A stretch of 28,903 nt of DNA, from IMG/VR virus record IMGVR_UViG_3300031391_000282, positions 1-28,903 of that record; one strand, written 5' to 3'. A program made the translations under genes and the position numbers. Below are positions 1 to 8,034 of the stretch, piece after piece. The stretch comes from a virus. The notes below the pieces were generated by a model. That model saw only the letters and a program-made list of their open reading frames with translations. It did not search any database and was not told the DNA's origin. Numbering within the stretch: the stretch's first letter is position 1; each line of letters begins with the position of its first letter.

Positions 1-47
1 GTGCGAATTTCCCGTGTGCGATAGGTGCCTGGGAAGGACCCGCGCCG

Positions 48-668
48 TTATTTGCGGGCCGAAGCCTGCGCCTGCTTCAGTCGCGTGACCAAGTGGCCTT
101 CGTAAACCGCACGAGCAGACCTCATCGCCACTGGCTGGAATTCGAACCGCTTTTTATAATGGGCGCGCGGCTTGAATGAGACTAGCATTTTAATCGAGGG
201 AGACTGCCCGCGCGCCTTGACGCGCTGGTAGATACCCGAAGCAAGATGCGAACCGGGACCGCGATTTCTCGCCACAAAGGTCTTTCCTTTTACCTCTGCC
301 CGCTTGACGGCACCCCTCGGCAGGTTGCCGTATTTATTGCGGCGAAGTCCCGCCCCGATCACCAGCGCCCGCCGCTTGGGAAGGCGCACACCGCCTTTAG
401 CCTGCAGCTTGAGATAGCCTGCCTGCACAGGCTTCATGCCGACTGTTGAAGTCAAAGTGGATTTGTTTGCCCGCTTGACGTACACTCCCCGCTTCGTGAA
501 AGGCGTTGGCCGGTCAAATGTTCGATCGATGCTACGTTCCTCAGCCTGCTTGACTTCACTCGCCGTGTCATTCAGCGACAGCATCATCGCAAAAGGCAAC
601 TGGCGCCTCATCACGTCCGTCAGCGCCCGCTCCAGCTGCTTGAAGTCTGCGCTGAAATCCAAATCCAT
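48..668 (-). CDS. Phage minor tail protein Z-like / head-tail protein
   Basis: A basic 206-residue protein. It resembles the phage minor-tail-Z / HK97 gp10-like group, whose members act at the head-tail junction or in tail completion. The supporting features are an N-terminal helical segment (about 5-50), a DRPTPFT motif at residues 52-58, a very basic middle, and a C-terminal region rich in aromatic and basic residues (YKKRFEF). There is no signal peptide or membrane segment. It starts at an ATG just downstream of a strong hairpin (687-717), so it is separated from the early operon and may belong to a different, late transcript. The assignment rests on recalled family resemblance, not an alignment. 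Its presence next to replication genes rather than beside the tape measure suggests that the rest of the structural genes lie beyond the window. Confidence 0.6.
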   Translation of the reverse strand: MDLDFSADFKQLERALTDVMRRQLPFAMMLSLNDTASEVKQAEERSIDRTFDRPTPFTKRGVYVKRANKSTLTSTVGMKPVQAGYLKLQAKGGVRLPKRRALVIGAGLRRNKYGNLPRGAVKRAEVKGKTFVARNRGPGSHLASGIYQRVKARGQSPSIKMLVSFKPRAHYKKRFEFQPVAMRSARAVYEGHLVTRLKQAQASARK

Positions 669-686
669 GCCGCCCCCAAACGCAAA

Positions 687-717
687 GCGCCCGCCGAGGT
701 TAATCCTTGGCGGGCGC
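687..717 (-). terminator. Hairpin terminator after the early operon
   Basis: A perfect 9-bp stem (GCGCCCGCC at 687-695, GGCGGGCGC at 709-717) with a 13-nt loop. On the minus strand it is followed by a short, imperfect T-rich stretch (TTTGCGTTT). It lies between the end of the early gene at 762 and the start of the gene at 668, a natural place to end the early transcript. The weak T-run leaves some doubt. Confidence 0.5.
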
Positions 718-761
718 GAAAATGGTGCTGGTACTCTGTCTAGGGGGGGCAGAATTATTCG

Positions 762-1427
762 TCAAACACTATTTTGCCATGGCGCAGTAAGCGGCAGCCG
801 ATCAGACAGCGACCATCGTGACAGATTGTTATGAATTACAAAGGTTTGACGCAATTCCATGAGTGCCAAGCGCCACTGTAAATAATTTCGACGCGCCCGC
901 GCGATATCGGTGGCTGTGTGCGTGTAGGTCACCGGACAGACCAGCACCTCGTAACGGCGAACCTTACGTCCACTGCAATCGATGCCATGGCCCAAGACTT
1001 GCGTTGCAGCGCGCGGGCCATGCTGGTTTTGGCGCAAACCCACAGGCACACATCGCACCGAGGCTTTGACCATCGCATCCGGCACACGACGCGCGCGCGC
1101 AAGCTCCGCAATCTGCACCGCCATGCCGCGCCCACCACAGCCTATCGGCAGCACCGCCACCGCAGCAGCCACCAGATCCGCGTCCGCATCCGGATAAGAT
1201 CGCCCGCCGCCATCGATCCGGCAACCAAGTAACCCGCGATCCGCCATACGTTGGGCATTGCCGATGTGGCCATATCCCGGAGCAAGGGTGCCTTCGTCTT
1301 CAAAATCAACCGATGCACACTCATCAGCAAACGCCCACTCCAAAAGCCGCTGGATGCCGATCTCCTGTCGCACCCTGCCTCTTGAGTCTGGTTTTTTGGT
1401 AATCTCGCCCATCTTGCCCATGCTCAT
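762..1427 (-). CDS. Conserved phage protein of unknown function (end of early operon)
   Basis: About 221 residues. No known domain is recognised, but the protein looks like a conserved Rhodobacterales prophage protein. The N-terminal half has the pattern GIQRLLEWAF, then GYG, then GLLGCRIDGG. This half is clearly paralogous to the protein at 11468-11881, which has GVQALLEWTF, GYG and ALGCKVDGG. The C-terminal half (CPVTYTHTATDIARARRNYL and a final PLTAPW) has no counterpart in that paralog. It is the last early gene before a terminator, the position of a late regulator in lambda, but nothing in the sequence demonstrates such a role. The start is uncertain: ATGs exist at 1457, 1427 and 1421. 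1427 is chosen because the paralog also begins Met-Ser-Met, and AAAGGGG lies just upstream. Confidence 0.7.
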   Translation of the reverse strand: MSMGKMGEITKKPDSRGRVRQEIGIQRLLEWAFADECASVDFEDEGTLAPGYGHIGNAQRMADRGLLGCRIDGGGRSYPDADADLVAAAVAVLPIGCGGRGMAVQIAELARARRVPDAMVKASVRCVPVGLRQNQHGPRAATQVLGHGIDCSGRKVRRYEVLVCPVTYTHTATDIARARRNYLQWRLALMELRQTFVIHNNLSRWSLSDRLPLTAPWQNSV

Positions 1428-1530
1428 CGCCCCTTTATCCATATTTAGTGCCGCCATTCACCGAAATAACTACCCGTTGTTTTCCGACTTGAGCCAACGG
1501 GAAGGTGGGGAGGGTAGGTATCCGCAATTG

Positions 1531-1545
1531 AATTACCCTCCCGCT
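1531..1545 (+). repeat. 15-bp direct repeat, copy 1
   Basis: AATTACCCTCCCGCT, identical to 1773-1787. It is the reverse complement of the GGGAGGGTA-type tract found nearby. Possible iteron. Confidence 0.55.
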
Positions 1546-1772
1546 GTTTTCCATCTTTTATTTTACTGTTTTCATTGGTCTTTTTCTTTTTAACGGGAAG
1601 GTAGGGAAGGTGGGGAGGATAGATAGAACAATGCCATATAAATCACTGAAATTACCCCTAACCCTGACCCGTTTGTTATGGAGTTCGCAGAACCCTCCCT
1701 ACCCTCCCCAGCCTCCCACAGCGCCCTCTATCAGATTGTATTTGTTCAACTTTGCCCCGCACCCTTTAAAGT

Positions 1773-1787
1773 AATTACCCTCCCGCT
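1773..1787 (+). repeat. 15-bp direct repeat, copy 2
   Basis: AATTACCCTCCCGCT, identical to 1531-1545. It is followed at once by CATGGGAGGGTA, so that it forms one arm of a 9-bp inverted repeat just past the end of the helicase gene. No T-run follows on the minus strand, so it is a poor intrinsic terminator. Confidence 0.5.
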
Positions 1788-1824
1788 CATGGGAGGGTAT
1801 CCTCCCTAATCATCGACATGACCG

Positions 1825-3714
1825 TCAAACGGGGTCAGGGGGCATGTCTGCGGCGACCCCAATCACCCTGCCCGAGCTGTCTTTCGGCGCGGCTTCTAAG
1901 CGATATTTGAAGGCGTCGGTGAACCGCAGGCCCGTGTATTGCGACAGAGAGGCCTTGCCCTTCTCAAATTGCTTGGCAGTCTCTGGGTGCTTCCAGTGCT
2001 TGGCTTTCGAGGAAATCTGCTTGGCAAAGGTGGTGGGCTTCCATGTCGTCTCCCCGCGCTCCATCAGATAATAGTTGAACGCTGATCCCAAATCCTTCGA
2101 TAGGATCTTGTCGTCATGATCGCCGGTGATATTGCAGCAGTTCATCAGGAACGCACCGATCGGGTCGGAGTCTCGCCGGTATTCCGCAGTAGCATCTACA
2201 ACGCTTTGCGGGATATGAAGCCCACCTTCAAGGTAATCAATGAGCCCCTCTACCATCCAATTGAAGATCCCGTCGCGCTCGAGCCAGAGCTTATCGCCCA
2301 GCTTGTCGTCACGCTCACTCTCGGGGATCTGGACGTCGAAGGGGATCAGCATCACACGACGCCAGATGCCATCATCTCCACCGTGGATCTCGGGCTTGTA
2401 GTTTCCGGACATGGTCAGCTTGAAGAAGGGCTCCATCTCGATCTGATCACCATAATTCGGGCGCACGGCTATCTTCTCTCCACCAGTCAGCTGCTTGATC
2501 AAACCCTCTTGCAGGCGCTCGCCTTGCTCTGGCTCTGATGTGCGAACTGACCGGCCACCCAGCATTGGTATCAGGTCAGGTGTTGCTTCGGCACCTGACC
2601 GCCGGTTCACCCCAGTAAGGCTCTCAATCTTGATCGAGGCTGAATACCCCGCCATGATGCGTGCGAGTATGTCGTTGAGCACTGACTTACCGTTGGCACC
2701 CACGCCATAAAAGAACGCCAGCTTTTGTGTCTTGAGCGCTGTCAGGTTTAATCCATACCAGCGCTGCAGGAATGCCCGCATCTCGATATCTGGCTGCACC
2801 CGATCGAGAAATGCCTCAAACATCGGCGCCTGAGACTTTGAGTTATAAGATACAGGCATCAGTTTCGTGAGCAGTTGATCACGTGCGTGCGGCAACAACT
2901 CACAGGCCGCAATCTTCCCAGCCCCCTCTTCGGTCATATCAATCACAGAAAAGCGCAAAAGGCCCGAGTCGGTGTTCACATCGAGAGGGTTGGCGTCCAG
3001 ATCCTCAAAATCTACAGCAAGGTCAGTGGTACTCTCTGTGAGCATGTGCCCCAACGGCCCGTTGTTGCCCGCGTTTTTCGCATGGGTCAATCGTCGACCG
3101 ATCAAGGATTTACGATCCTTGAGCATGCCCTCGAGGGCGCGCAGCCGCCCGATGATCTTACCGATCTCGGCATCGTGTGTTTCGGCGCGCTCGGCTGCGG
3201 GCGTTTCTTCAAGCGCCTTGAGATCTTGCGTAAGCTGCCGCTCTTCGGCGAGCTGCTTTTCCTCTCGCTTGGTCGGATTGATGAACTCGACCTCCTGCTC
3301 GATGAGCTTCCAGATCTGCTGTGCCTTTGATCGCACCGCAATTCCACCCGAAGTGATCCCATTTTTGGAGTTGAGCGATGGATCGAATTGCCAGACCTTC
3401 CCAGTCCAGATGTGCCAGCCAATACGCGGCACAAAAATGACGTCCTTGCCAAAATGGATTACGAACCGTTGGCCGTTGCCATAATCGTTCAAGGGCTGTT
3501 CGGACGCACGAAAGAAAGGGTTTTCGGATAGATCCGGAACGGGGGTGCGGGGGCCACCGCCGCGAACCGCATCATCACCTGACATCGGCGCGACGTTCTC
3601 GTCCATCCCAATGCTTCCACCGGACTCGTTTTGCACAGCGGCAAGTGAGGCGACGGGCTCAACATCTTCGGCTGCGTCGAAACGCATGCGGACGTGCTGC
3701 AGGGGATCAGACAT
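1825..3714 (-). CDS. P4/D5-type phage primase-helicase (SF3 helicase)
   Basis: A 629-residue replicative helicase of the phage/plasmid primase P4-family C-terminal type, presumed to unwind DNA at the phage origin. Residues 337-344 form the Walker A loop (GVGANGKS). A region ending in SEPEQGE (about 393-399) fits the acidic Walker B area. Residues 435-459 (MSGNYKPEIHGGDDGIWRRV) match the conserved sensor/arginine segment of this family. The N-terminal 60 residues are Pro/Gly/Asp-rich and probably disordered; a charged, helical stretch at 140-210 looks like a coiled coil. No primase catalytic centre is obvious, and that role falls to the upstream gene. ATG start with AAAGGCGAGG upstream. It follows the primase with an 11-base gap. 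The repeat block downstream may be its target. Confidence 0.93.
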   Translation of the reverse strand: MSDPLQHVRMRFDAAEDVEPVASLAAVQNESGGSIGMDENVAPMSGDDAVRGGGPRTPVPDLSENPFFRASEQPLNDYGNGQRFVIHFGKDVIFVPRIGWHIWTGKVWQFDPSLNSKNGITSGGIAVRSKAQQIWKLIEQEVEFINPTKREEKQLAEERQLTQDLKALEETPAAERAETHDAEIGKIIGRLRALEGMLKDRKSLIGRRLTHAKNAGNNGPLGHMLTESTTDLAVDFEDLDANPLDVNTDSGLLRFSVIDMTEEGAGKIAACELLPHARDQLLTKLMPVSYNSKSQAPMFEAFLDRVQPDIEMRAFLQRWYGLNLTALKTQKLAFFYGVGANGKSVLNDILARIMAGYSASIKIESLTGVNRRSGAEATPDLIPMLGGRSVRTSEPEQGERLQEGLIKQLTGGEKIAVRPNYGDQIEMEPFFKLTMSGNYKPEIHGGDDGIWRRVMLIPFDVQIPESERDDKLGDKLWLERDGIFNWMVEGLIDYLEGGLHIPQSVVDATAEYRRDSDPIGAFLMNCCNITGDHDDKILSKDLGSAFNYYLMERGETTWKPTTFAKQISSKAKHWKHPETAKQFEKGKASLSQYTGLRFTDAFKYRLEAAPKDSSGRVIGVAADMPPDPV

Positions 3715-3725
3715 GCCTCGCCTTT

Positions 3726-4847
3726 CTATGAAATGGGCGACGTGAGGACGTCATTCAGGTCGACACCCTCACCCGAATGAACAATCTGACCACGCAGACC
3801 GGGGCGCAAAGCCATCGCGCGCCGCAATCCAGCCTGGAGTTTTGCGCGGGTCGCCTTTGGATCGCTGTCTCCGTCCTGAATGAAAACAAGACGCTTTACC
3901 CAAGATGGCGGAACGAATGCGGCGACATCAGTCATGTCAGGCAGCCCAGAGTGACGCGTGCCCTCTACTCGCTGCATGCGACCGGCCATATTGCCCAGGT
4001 CGACCCCGGCCCAATAGGCGGCACCGGTGACCCCATCGGCGGCAAGGGCTGTCAAAGTAGTCTCGATGCCCTCCCCCATCACTAAGGTGTCAGTGTTTTT
4101 CGGAGTGTGCAGGCGGATAGCGCCGCCTTTCTTAGAGCCGCGCACCAGCTTCGCAGGCATCGCTGCGCCTTCATGCTGGATCATCGCCTTGCCTTTTGGA
4201 GCCGTTGGGTCAATCCACGTCTGGTGCACGGCTTCGAGCATTCCGTCGCATGCCTGCACGGCGGCAACCATGCAGGCGCCCCGATGGCAGGTAACCAACT
4301 GTCCACCAACTTTCTTGACATAGGCATGATCGCTCAACACCCTGAGCGCGACGGGAAGATCTAAAACCATCTCTTTGGTAATGCCGCGCGCGGCGAGGTA
4401 AGCCCGGACTAATGTGAGGTCGCCACCATCCGCTCGCTGCCAGATTGACTTTGCATCCGAAATGGCGCGCTGCCGGTAGCGCTCAGCATCGTCCGCCTGG
4501 GCCTTTGCATCGGCATCCGCCTTTTGACGTCGCCGCGCCATTTCTTCCGGATTTATCTCTGCTGGGGCAGCGCCACACAACCAAGTCAACGCAGCAGGAA
4601 AGGTCATATTCTGGATCTGCATGACCAAAGCGATCTGGTCACCACCGGCCACGTCATCGCACTTGCGACACTGGAAAAGATTGGTGCGCAGGTTGATCGC
4701 AAACCGGTCTTTACCGCCGCACAATGGACAGGGGCCAACCATTTCACCGCCCTGAATGATCAATCCCGCGATTCCAAGGCGGAACACGACTTCGGTCATG
4801 GGAATGCTTTTCGCGTCCATGACACGCGGATCTGTCGTAAAACTCAT
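3726..4847 (-). CDS. DNA primase with zinc finger and TOPRIM domain
   Basis: A 373-residue primase expected to make RNA primers for phage replication. Near the N-terminus is a CHC2-like zinc finger: CPLC at 40-43 and CRKC at 60-63, with GGKDRFAIN between. The middle (100-135) is a charged helix. The C-terminal TOPRIM domain shows VMGEGIETTLTAL at about 256-268, containing the catalytic Glu, and QDGDSDP at 324-330, containing the metal-binding Asp-x-Asp. This is the gp4/alpha-type primase fold. The start overlaps the preceding stop as ATGA (4847-4844), implying coupled translation. Together with the P4-type helicase downstream it forms the replication module. The motifs are unambiguous; the exact division of labour with the helicase is inferred. 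Confidence 0.92.
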   Translation of the reverse strand: MSFTTDPRVMDAKSIPMTEVVFRLGIAGLIIQGGEMVGPCPLCGGKDRFAINLRTNLFQCRKCDDVAGGDQIALVMQIQNMTFPAALTWLCGAAPAEINPEEMARRRQKADADAKAQADDAERYRQRAISDAKSIWQRADGGDLTLVRAYLAARGITKEMVLDLPVALRVLSDHAYVKKVGGQLVTCHRGACMVAAVQACDGMLEAVHQTWIDPTAPKGKAMIQHEGAAMPAKLVRGSKKGGAIRLHTPKNTDTLVMGEGIETTLTALAADGVTGAAYWAGVDLGNMAGRMQRVEGTRHSGLPDMTDVAAFVPPSWVKRLVFIQDGDSDPKATRAKLQAGLRRAMALRPGLRGQIVHSGEGVDLNDVLTSPIS

Positions 4848-5149
4848 ACGACCAGCTCCATCCGAGCGGCCGCTTGCAGCCCGTAATAGTCGCGCACCAC
4901 GATGCGCAGGCGCGCAAGCGGCCCCGCCCGATCGGCAGGATGCGCATCACCTACGTTGGCCGCGGCCACGACAAAAAGCGTCATTGTCTCAGGTGCTCCA
5001 GCGCACAGCTTCACAAGCTTGCGAATCTCCGCCGACCAAAGGTCCAGATCACGGGAACCCAGACCCGCTAGGCTTATATATGCGCAGGTCGCGACCAGCG
5101 CTTGCTCGGCAGGTAGGTTGCGCGGTGGGGGGGTGAGGCGATTACCCAT
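4844..5149 (-). CDS. Small early protein of unknown function
   Basis: A 101-residue protein with no recognised domain. It is Ala/Leu-rich and mostly helical in character (RNLPAEQALVATCAYISLAG), with no clear membrane segment. The ATG at 5149 is preferred over a GTG at 5155 because GGAAGG lies 9 bases upstream of it. It overlaps the preceding gene by a few bases, and its stop overlaps the primase start as ATGA, so it is translated with the replication genes. A role as a replication accessory factor is possible from position only. Confidence 0.65.
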   Translation of the reverse strand: MGNRLTPPPRNLPAEQALVATCAYISLAGLGSRDLDLWSAEIRKLVKLCAGAPETMTLFVVAAANVGDAHPADRAGPLARLRIVVRDYYGLQAAARMELVV

Positions 5150-5483
5150 GCCCACAGTCCTTCCTCATCGCCCAGCCATTCTCGACGGCATCGTTCTCTA
5201 GTTGCTTAAGAACGGGCATAGGGTCACTCAGGTCCACGCCAACGGGCATCATATTGCGCGCAGCGTCCATAAGACGGTCTGAGGCGAACATGGGGTACGC
5301 GTCCACAGCTTCCAAGAAACACGCAACATCTTCCGGTGCAGATGGAAGATACCCTTTGTGAAAAGTACCGGACGCCTCCAAGGCGATGCAATCGCGCTTT
5401 TCCAATGTTCCGGTGCGAGCCTTAAGTGCGGCGGTCATCGCCAACAGTCCGAAGGCGACGACCGGATTGCGCAACCCACTCAA
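5142..5483 (-). CDS. Small early protein of unknown function
   Basis: A 113-residue protein, not recognised. The first 20 residues are hydrophobic (NPVVAFGLLAMTAALKA) but too weak to call a signal or membrane segment with confidence; the rest is acidic and helical. Its ATG overlaps the stop of the upstream HTH protein as ATGA (5483-5480), and its own end overlaps the next gene. Position in the replication operon is the only clue to its role. Confidence 0.65.
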   Translation of the reverse strand: MSGLRNPVVAFGLLAMTAALKARTGTLEKRDCIALEASGTFHKGYLPSAPEDVACFLEAVDAYPMFASDRLMDAARNMMPVGVDLSDPMPVLKQLENDAVENGWAMRKDCGHG

Positions 5484-6679
5484 GGCTTCACCCCAGCGCG
5501 CAGTCGCAAAACCTCAATTAGGCGCTCAAGGTGGCGATTGTCACCATGCGCAGGATTGATTTCCTTCCAGCGCGCCATGACGACCGACAGCTGCTCCTTC
5601 AGGTGCACAGCAGCCTTTGATCCGCCGCTGTCAATCTTCATTGCAAGCGCCAGGTCCAAATCCCGCAGAGGTGTCCATAAATCAGAACAACCAACCGCAT
5701 CGAGATGCGCATGAATATGTGGCCAGCCTGCCTTTGGGACCTCCTTTAAAGTAGGCTCATCGAGCTTGGGCTGTGAAACAGGCGCAGGCGCCCGCCGCTT
5801 GATCGGAGGCGGCATTTTCAACCGCGGTGATTCATGTGCCGGTTCCGCCGATTTCTGACTGACTGGAAATGCGTTTTGTGTGTCAGCGGTAGACTGCGCA
5901 TGTTCTGGCGCACCCCGCGTGTTTATAAATTCGACGCCAGCCCGATGCGCAAAGGGAACACTGCCCCGCGGCGCTGCAACGTTTCGAGGTGCCTCCGTAG
6001 CCTTGGGTGTCGGAACGCCCGCATCCCTTTCGCCTGCATCCACCGCCTTGCGCAAATCCTCGTTGAGAGCAGGTCCGGCAGTTTTTGCGCGCGTCTTGCG
6101 GATACGGGCCAAAGACATACCTATAGTCTTGGGATTACGACCCAACGCCGCGGCGATTTCCCCCCCCTTTGCACCGGCATCGAGCATCCGGTGTATCGTC
6201 GCCATTTCATCGTCTGAGAATTTTCCAGACACGCTGCCGGGCTTGGGGCCTTTTGCCCTCGCAGGCTTTGCCGCGTTTGGTGCCGCACGAGTGACCGGCT
6301 CAACGGGCGCGGTGACAGGCACTTGCGCGACTGACACTGAATTGTCTTCAATTTCCCGATCGAGATCCGCAACGGCATCGGCCGGAAAATCTGGGGCGGG
6401 CGCGCTCTCGGCTTCACTCTGCGCACCGCAAACTGGATCGGGCGCGGATGCAGCATGAACGAACGGTCCCAACGCTGCGCGAACGCCGGGATCTCCCACG
6501 CGACCGATCACCACGCTGATCTCGATGCGGTCACTTTCCAGCTGCAAGACCTCGAACGGCACGTTCAATTGATCCATGCGGTGCCCGAACTCTGCTATTT
6601 GCCCCAGCACATCCGCCTCAAGTTGCGCCATTGACAGCCGCCTGCTTGCCGCTTCACGCATTTCGTTCAAATCAAACAT
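5480..6679 (-). CDS. Early HTH-containing protein, possible replication or regulatory protein
   Basis: A 399-residue protein in three parts. Residues 1-75 are a helical N-terminal domain beginning with FDLNEMREAASRRL. Residues 80-150 form a Pro/Ala-rich linker. A helix-turn-helix at about 156-196 contains FSDDEMATIHRMLDAGAKG and then EIAAALGRNPKTIGM, the recognition-helix pattern of an HTH that chooses DNA by step-wise 'grow/kind' logic, as in resolvase or sigma-70 region 4-like HTHs. After a second low-complexity stretch (200-310), a helical C-terminal domain of about 80 residues follows. The first eight bases (ATGTTTGA) overlap the end of the methyltransferase. The layout with a central DNA-binding domain just before the primase suggests an origin-binding or regulatory role, but this is inference only. 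Confidence 0.75.
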   Translation of the reverse strand: MFDLNEMREAASRRLSMAQLEADVLGQIAEFGHRMDQLNVPFEVLQLESDRIEISVVIGRVGDPGVRAALGPFVHAASAPDPVCGAQSEAESAPAPDFPADAVADLDREIEDNSVSVAQVPVTAPVEPVTRAAPNAAKPARAKGPKPGSVSGKFSDDEMATIHRMLDAGAKGGEIAAALGRNPKTIGMSLARIRKTRAKTAGPALNEDLRKAVDAGERDAGVPTPKATEAPRNVAAPRGSVPFAHRAGVEFINTRGAPEHAQSTADTQNAFPVSQKSAEPAHESPRLKMPPPIKRRAPAPVSQPKLDEPTLKEVPKAGWPHIHAHLDAVGCSDLWTPLRDLDLALAMKIDSGGSKAAVHLKEQLSVVMARWKEINPAHGDNRHLERLIEVLRLRAGVKP

Positions 6680-7385
6680 CGATTTTCTCCTTCGTTTCCA
6701 CTGCCGCCCGCACACGCGCACAGGCCGCCTCAAAGTGATCTGCATTTTTCTCGATCCCGATCACCTGCCGCCCCTCCTGCACCGCAGCCACAAGAGTGGT
6801 GCCCGAGCCCATAAACGGATCGAGGACCATCTGGCCCGGCTCACTCGAATTTCGGATATACATCGCCATCAGCGGCACCGGCTTTTGCGTATTGTGCACC
6901 GCCCCTTTCGGTCGCGGCATGGTCTGCCCCCGCTTATCACCACCGTGATTAATGTCGCGGGCGCGACCCTTCCAAAGGTACAGCGTGAACTCCTGATGCT
7001 TCATGTAAAAGCGGGTGCGTGAAGGGCTGATTTTATCCCAGGTCAGCAGACCGTGATATTTGAAGCCAGCACCCATAAAGCCGCTGATCGCGGCGGGCAG
7101 GTTCTTGTCGTCGCTCATGACATAGCAATCGCCGTCCCGACCCAGCGCGCGCAACATCGGCCCGCCAATCTCGGCCCAATGCACCACATCCATCAGCAAG
7201 CCCGTGTTGTCGTAAACCTCATCGGAAAATTTACCGCCCATGGCGCCCGATCCTGTCCCACCAGAGGTCAGCGGATACGGCGGATCGGTCACGATCAGGT
7301 CCGCACAGCCACCCATGTCCGGCAAAACCGCCAGCGCATCGCCGTGAATCAACGTGCACGGCCCGATGGTCACGACGCGGGCCAT
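6672..7385 (-). CDS. DNA methyltransferase, N6-adenine/N4-cytosine type
   Basis: A 237-residue amino-group DNA methyltransferase using S-adenosylmethionine. The catalytic DPPY motif is at residues 34-37 and the cofactor-binding FMGSGTT motif at 191-197. Catalytic motif first and cofactor motif last is the beta-class arrangement, with the putative target-recognition region in between. NTQKPVPL ahead of the cofactor motif is typical of the family. No restriction endonuclease is adjacent, so it is probably an orphan enzyme that protects phage DNA or modulates replication or expression. The ATG at 7385 overlaps the stop of the upstream ORF as TGATG. Only 15 bases upstream of the start is the T-run of a strong terminator-like hairpin (7400-7438), which could attenuate its expression. 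Confidence 0.92.
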   Translation of the reverse strand: MARVVTIGPCTLIHGDALAVLPDMGGCADLIVTDPPYPLTSGGTGSGAMGGKFSDEVYDNTGLLMDVVHWAEIGGPMLRALGRDGDCYVMSDDKNLPAAISGFMGAGFKYHGLLTWDKISPSRTRFYMKHQEFTLYLWKGRARDINHGGDKRGQTMPRPKGAVHNTQKPVPLMAMYIRNSSEPGQMVLDPFMGSGTTLVAAVQEGRQVIGIEKNADHFEAACARVRAAVETKEKIDV

Positions 7386-7744
7386 CAAGCAGCCAAAACA
7401 AAAAAAGCCCCGAATGGGCAAGCAGGCACATCCGGGGCAAGTTCAACAGGGAGGTGTCCGGCACGCATCCCTGCGCGCACCGGACGGTTATTTCCGCAAA
7501 TTCGACCCTGTGAGGTTAAAATGCTGCGGAAATCTCTGAGGGGCATTGCCCCGTGTAAACGGGTGGCGCGCGCTGACAGGCGCACGCCACCCTGTGCGAT
7601 GACGTCACGGGGGCCACCCGAAACATCACCGCTGCACATCAGACAGGCACAGCGAAGCGGGGGGCCTACGCGCGCCACGGGGGCGGCGTCAACCCTAGCA
7701 GAACAAACCGCAACCCCCTCCTGATGTTGCATTTGAATGTTCAT
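7385..7744 (-). CDS. Putative small early protein bridging two coupled genes
   Basis: A 119-residue reading frame without a recognised domain. It is supported by context: its ATG overlaps the preceding stop as ATGA (7744-7741), and its stop overlaps the methyltransferase start as TGATG (7387-7383), so it exactly fills the space between two convincing genes. It is rich in Arg, Gly, Ala and Cys and has no membrane segment. The C-terminus (DVPACPFGAFFVLAA) is encoded by a terminator-like hairpin with a T7 run, and a second strong hairpin (7561-7592) lies mid-gene. Those structures leave open that the region is a structured leader rather than a gene. Confidence 0.45.
   Translation of the reverse strand: MNIQMQHQEGVAVCSARVDAAPVARVGPPLRCACLMCSGDVSGGPRDVIAQGGVRLSARATRLHGAMPLRDFRSILTSQGRICGNNRPVRAGMRAGHLPVELAPDVPACPFGAFFVLAA
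7400..7438 (-). terminator. Strong terminator-like hairpin before the methyltransferase
   Basis: On the minus strand GCCCCGGATG pairs with CATTCGGGGC (10 bp including one G-T pair, 12-nt loop), followed directly by seven T residues. This is the sequence of an intrinsic terminator. It sits inside the early operon, 15 bases before the methyltransferase ATG, so it would cut transcription of the replication genes unless bypassed by antitermination, translation or an internal promoter. Confidence 0.65.
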
Positions 7745-8034
7745 GCCAGGTAAAACCACATCAGCGGCCAAAACCAAAAAATCAGACCGACCCCGCACAA
7801 GATTGCGGCACTGCGCTTGTGGCGGCGCGCGTCCCTCCGGAGGGCAACGCACTGCGACGTCAGATCGAGCGCCTCTGCCTTGAGTTCTTCCGCCCTTTCG
7901 TTGGCGTCCTCGATAGCAGCCGCAAATTCAAGAAGCTGCTCACCTGAAATATTCAAAACAACTCCAGCTGCGGCATGGGCCCGAAGAGACTGCGAAAATG
8001 TCAGCTTCGACCCTTTGAAACGTGCATTGATCAT
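7741..8034 (-). CDS. Small membrane-anchored early protein
   Basis: A 97-residue protein. Residues 1-70 form a largely helical, charged segment with a coiled-coil look (EQLLEFAAAIEDANERAEEL). A C-terminal hydrophobic segment (SAAILCGVGLIFWFWPLMWF) is likely one membrane span. This arrangement puts most of the chain in the cytoplasm if inserted tail-first. Function is unknown. The start overlaps the stop of the preceding HTH gene as ATGA (8034-8031). Early membrane proteins of temperate phages are often linked to exclusion or host takeover, but no motif here supports a specific role. Confidence 0.65.
   Translation of the reverse strand: MINARFKGSKLTFSQSLRAHAAAGVVLNISGEQLLEFAAAIEDANERAEELKAEALDLTSQCVALRRDARRHKRSAAILCGVGLIFWFWPLMWFYLA

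Larger units (their letters stand above)
1428..1824. other. Non-coding repeat-rich block, candidate replication origin
   Basis: About 400 bases without a convincing gene, AT-richer than its flanks. It contains tracts of GGGAAGGT/GGGGAGGGTAGG on the plus strand at 1496-1519 and 1592-1624. The complementary pyrimidine-rich form lies at 1691-1718. An exact 15-mer AATTACCCTCCCGCT occurs at 1531-1545 and again at 1773-1787. A T-rich stretch runs from about 1556 to 1591. The second 15-mer continues into a 9-bp hairpin (TACCCTCCC at 1776-1784, GGGAGGGTA at 1791-1799) that starts 26 bases past the helicase stop codon. Clustered repeats and AT-rich DNA next to P4-type primase/helicase genes suggest a replication origin with iterons. 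A packaging site or simple transcript end are alternatives. Confidence 0.4.
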
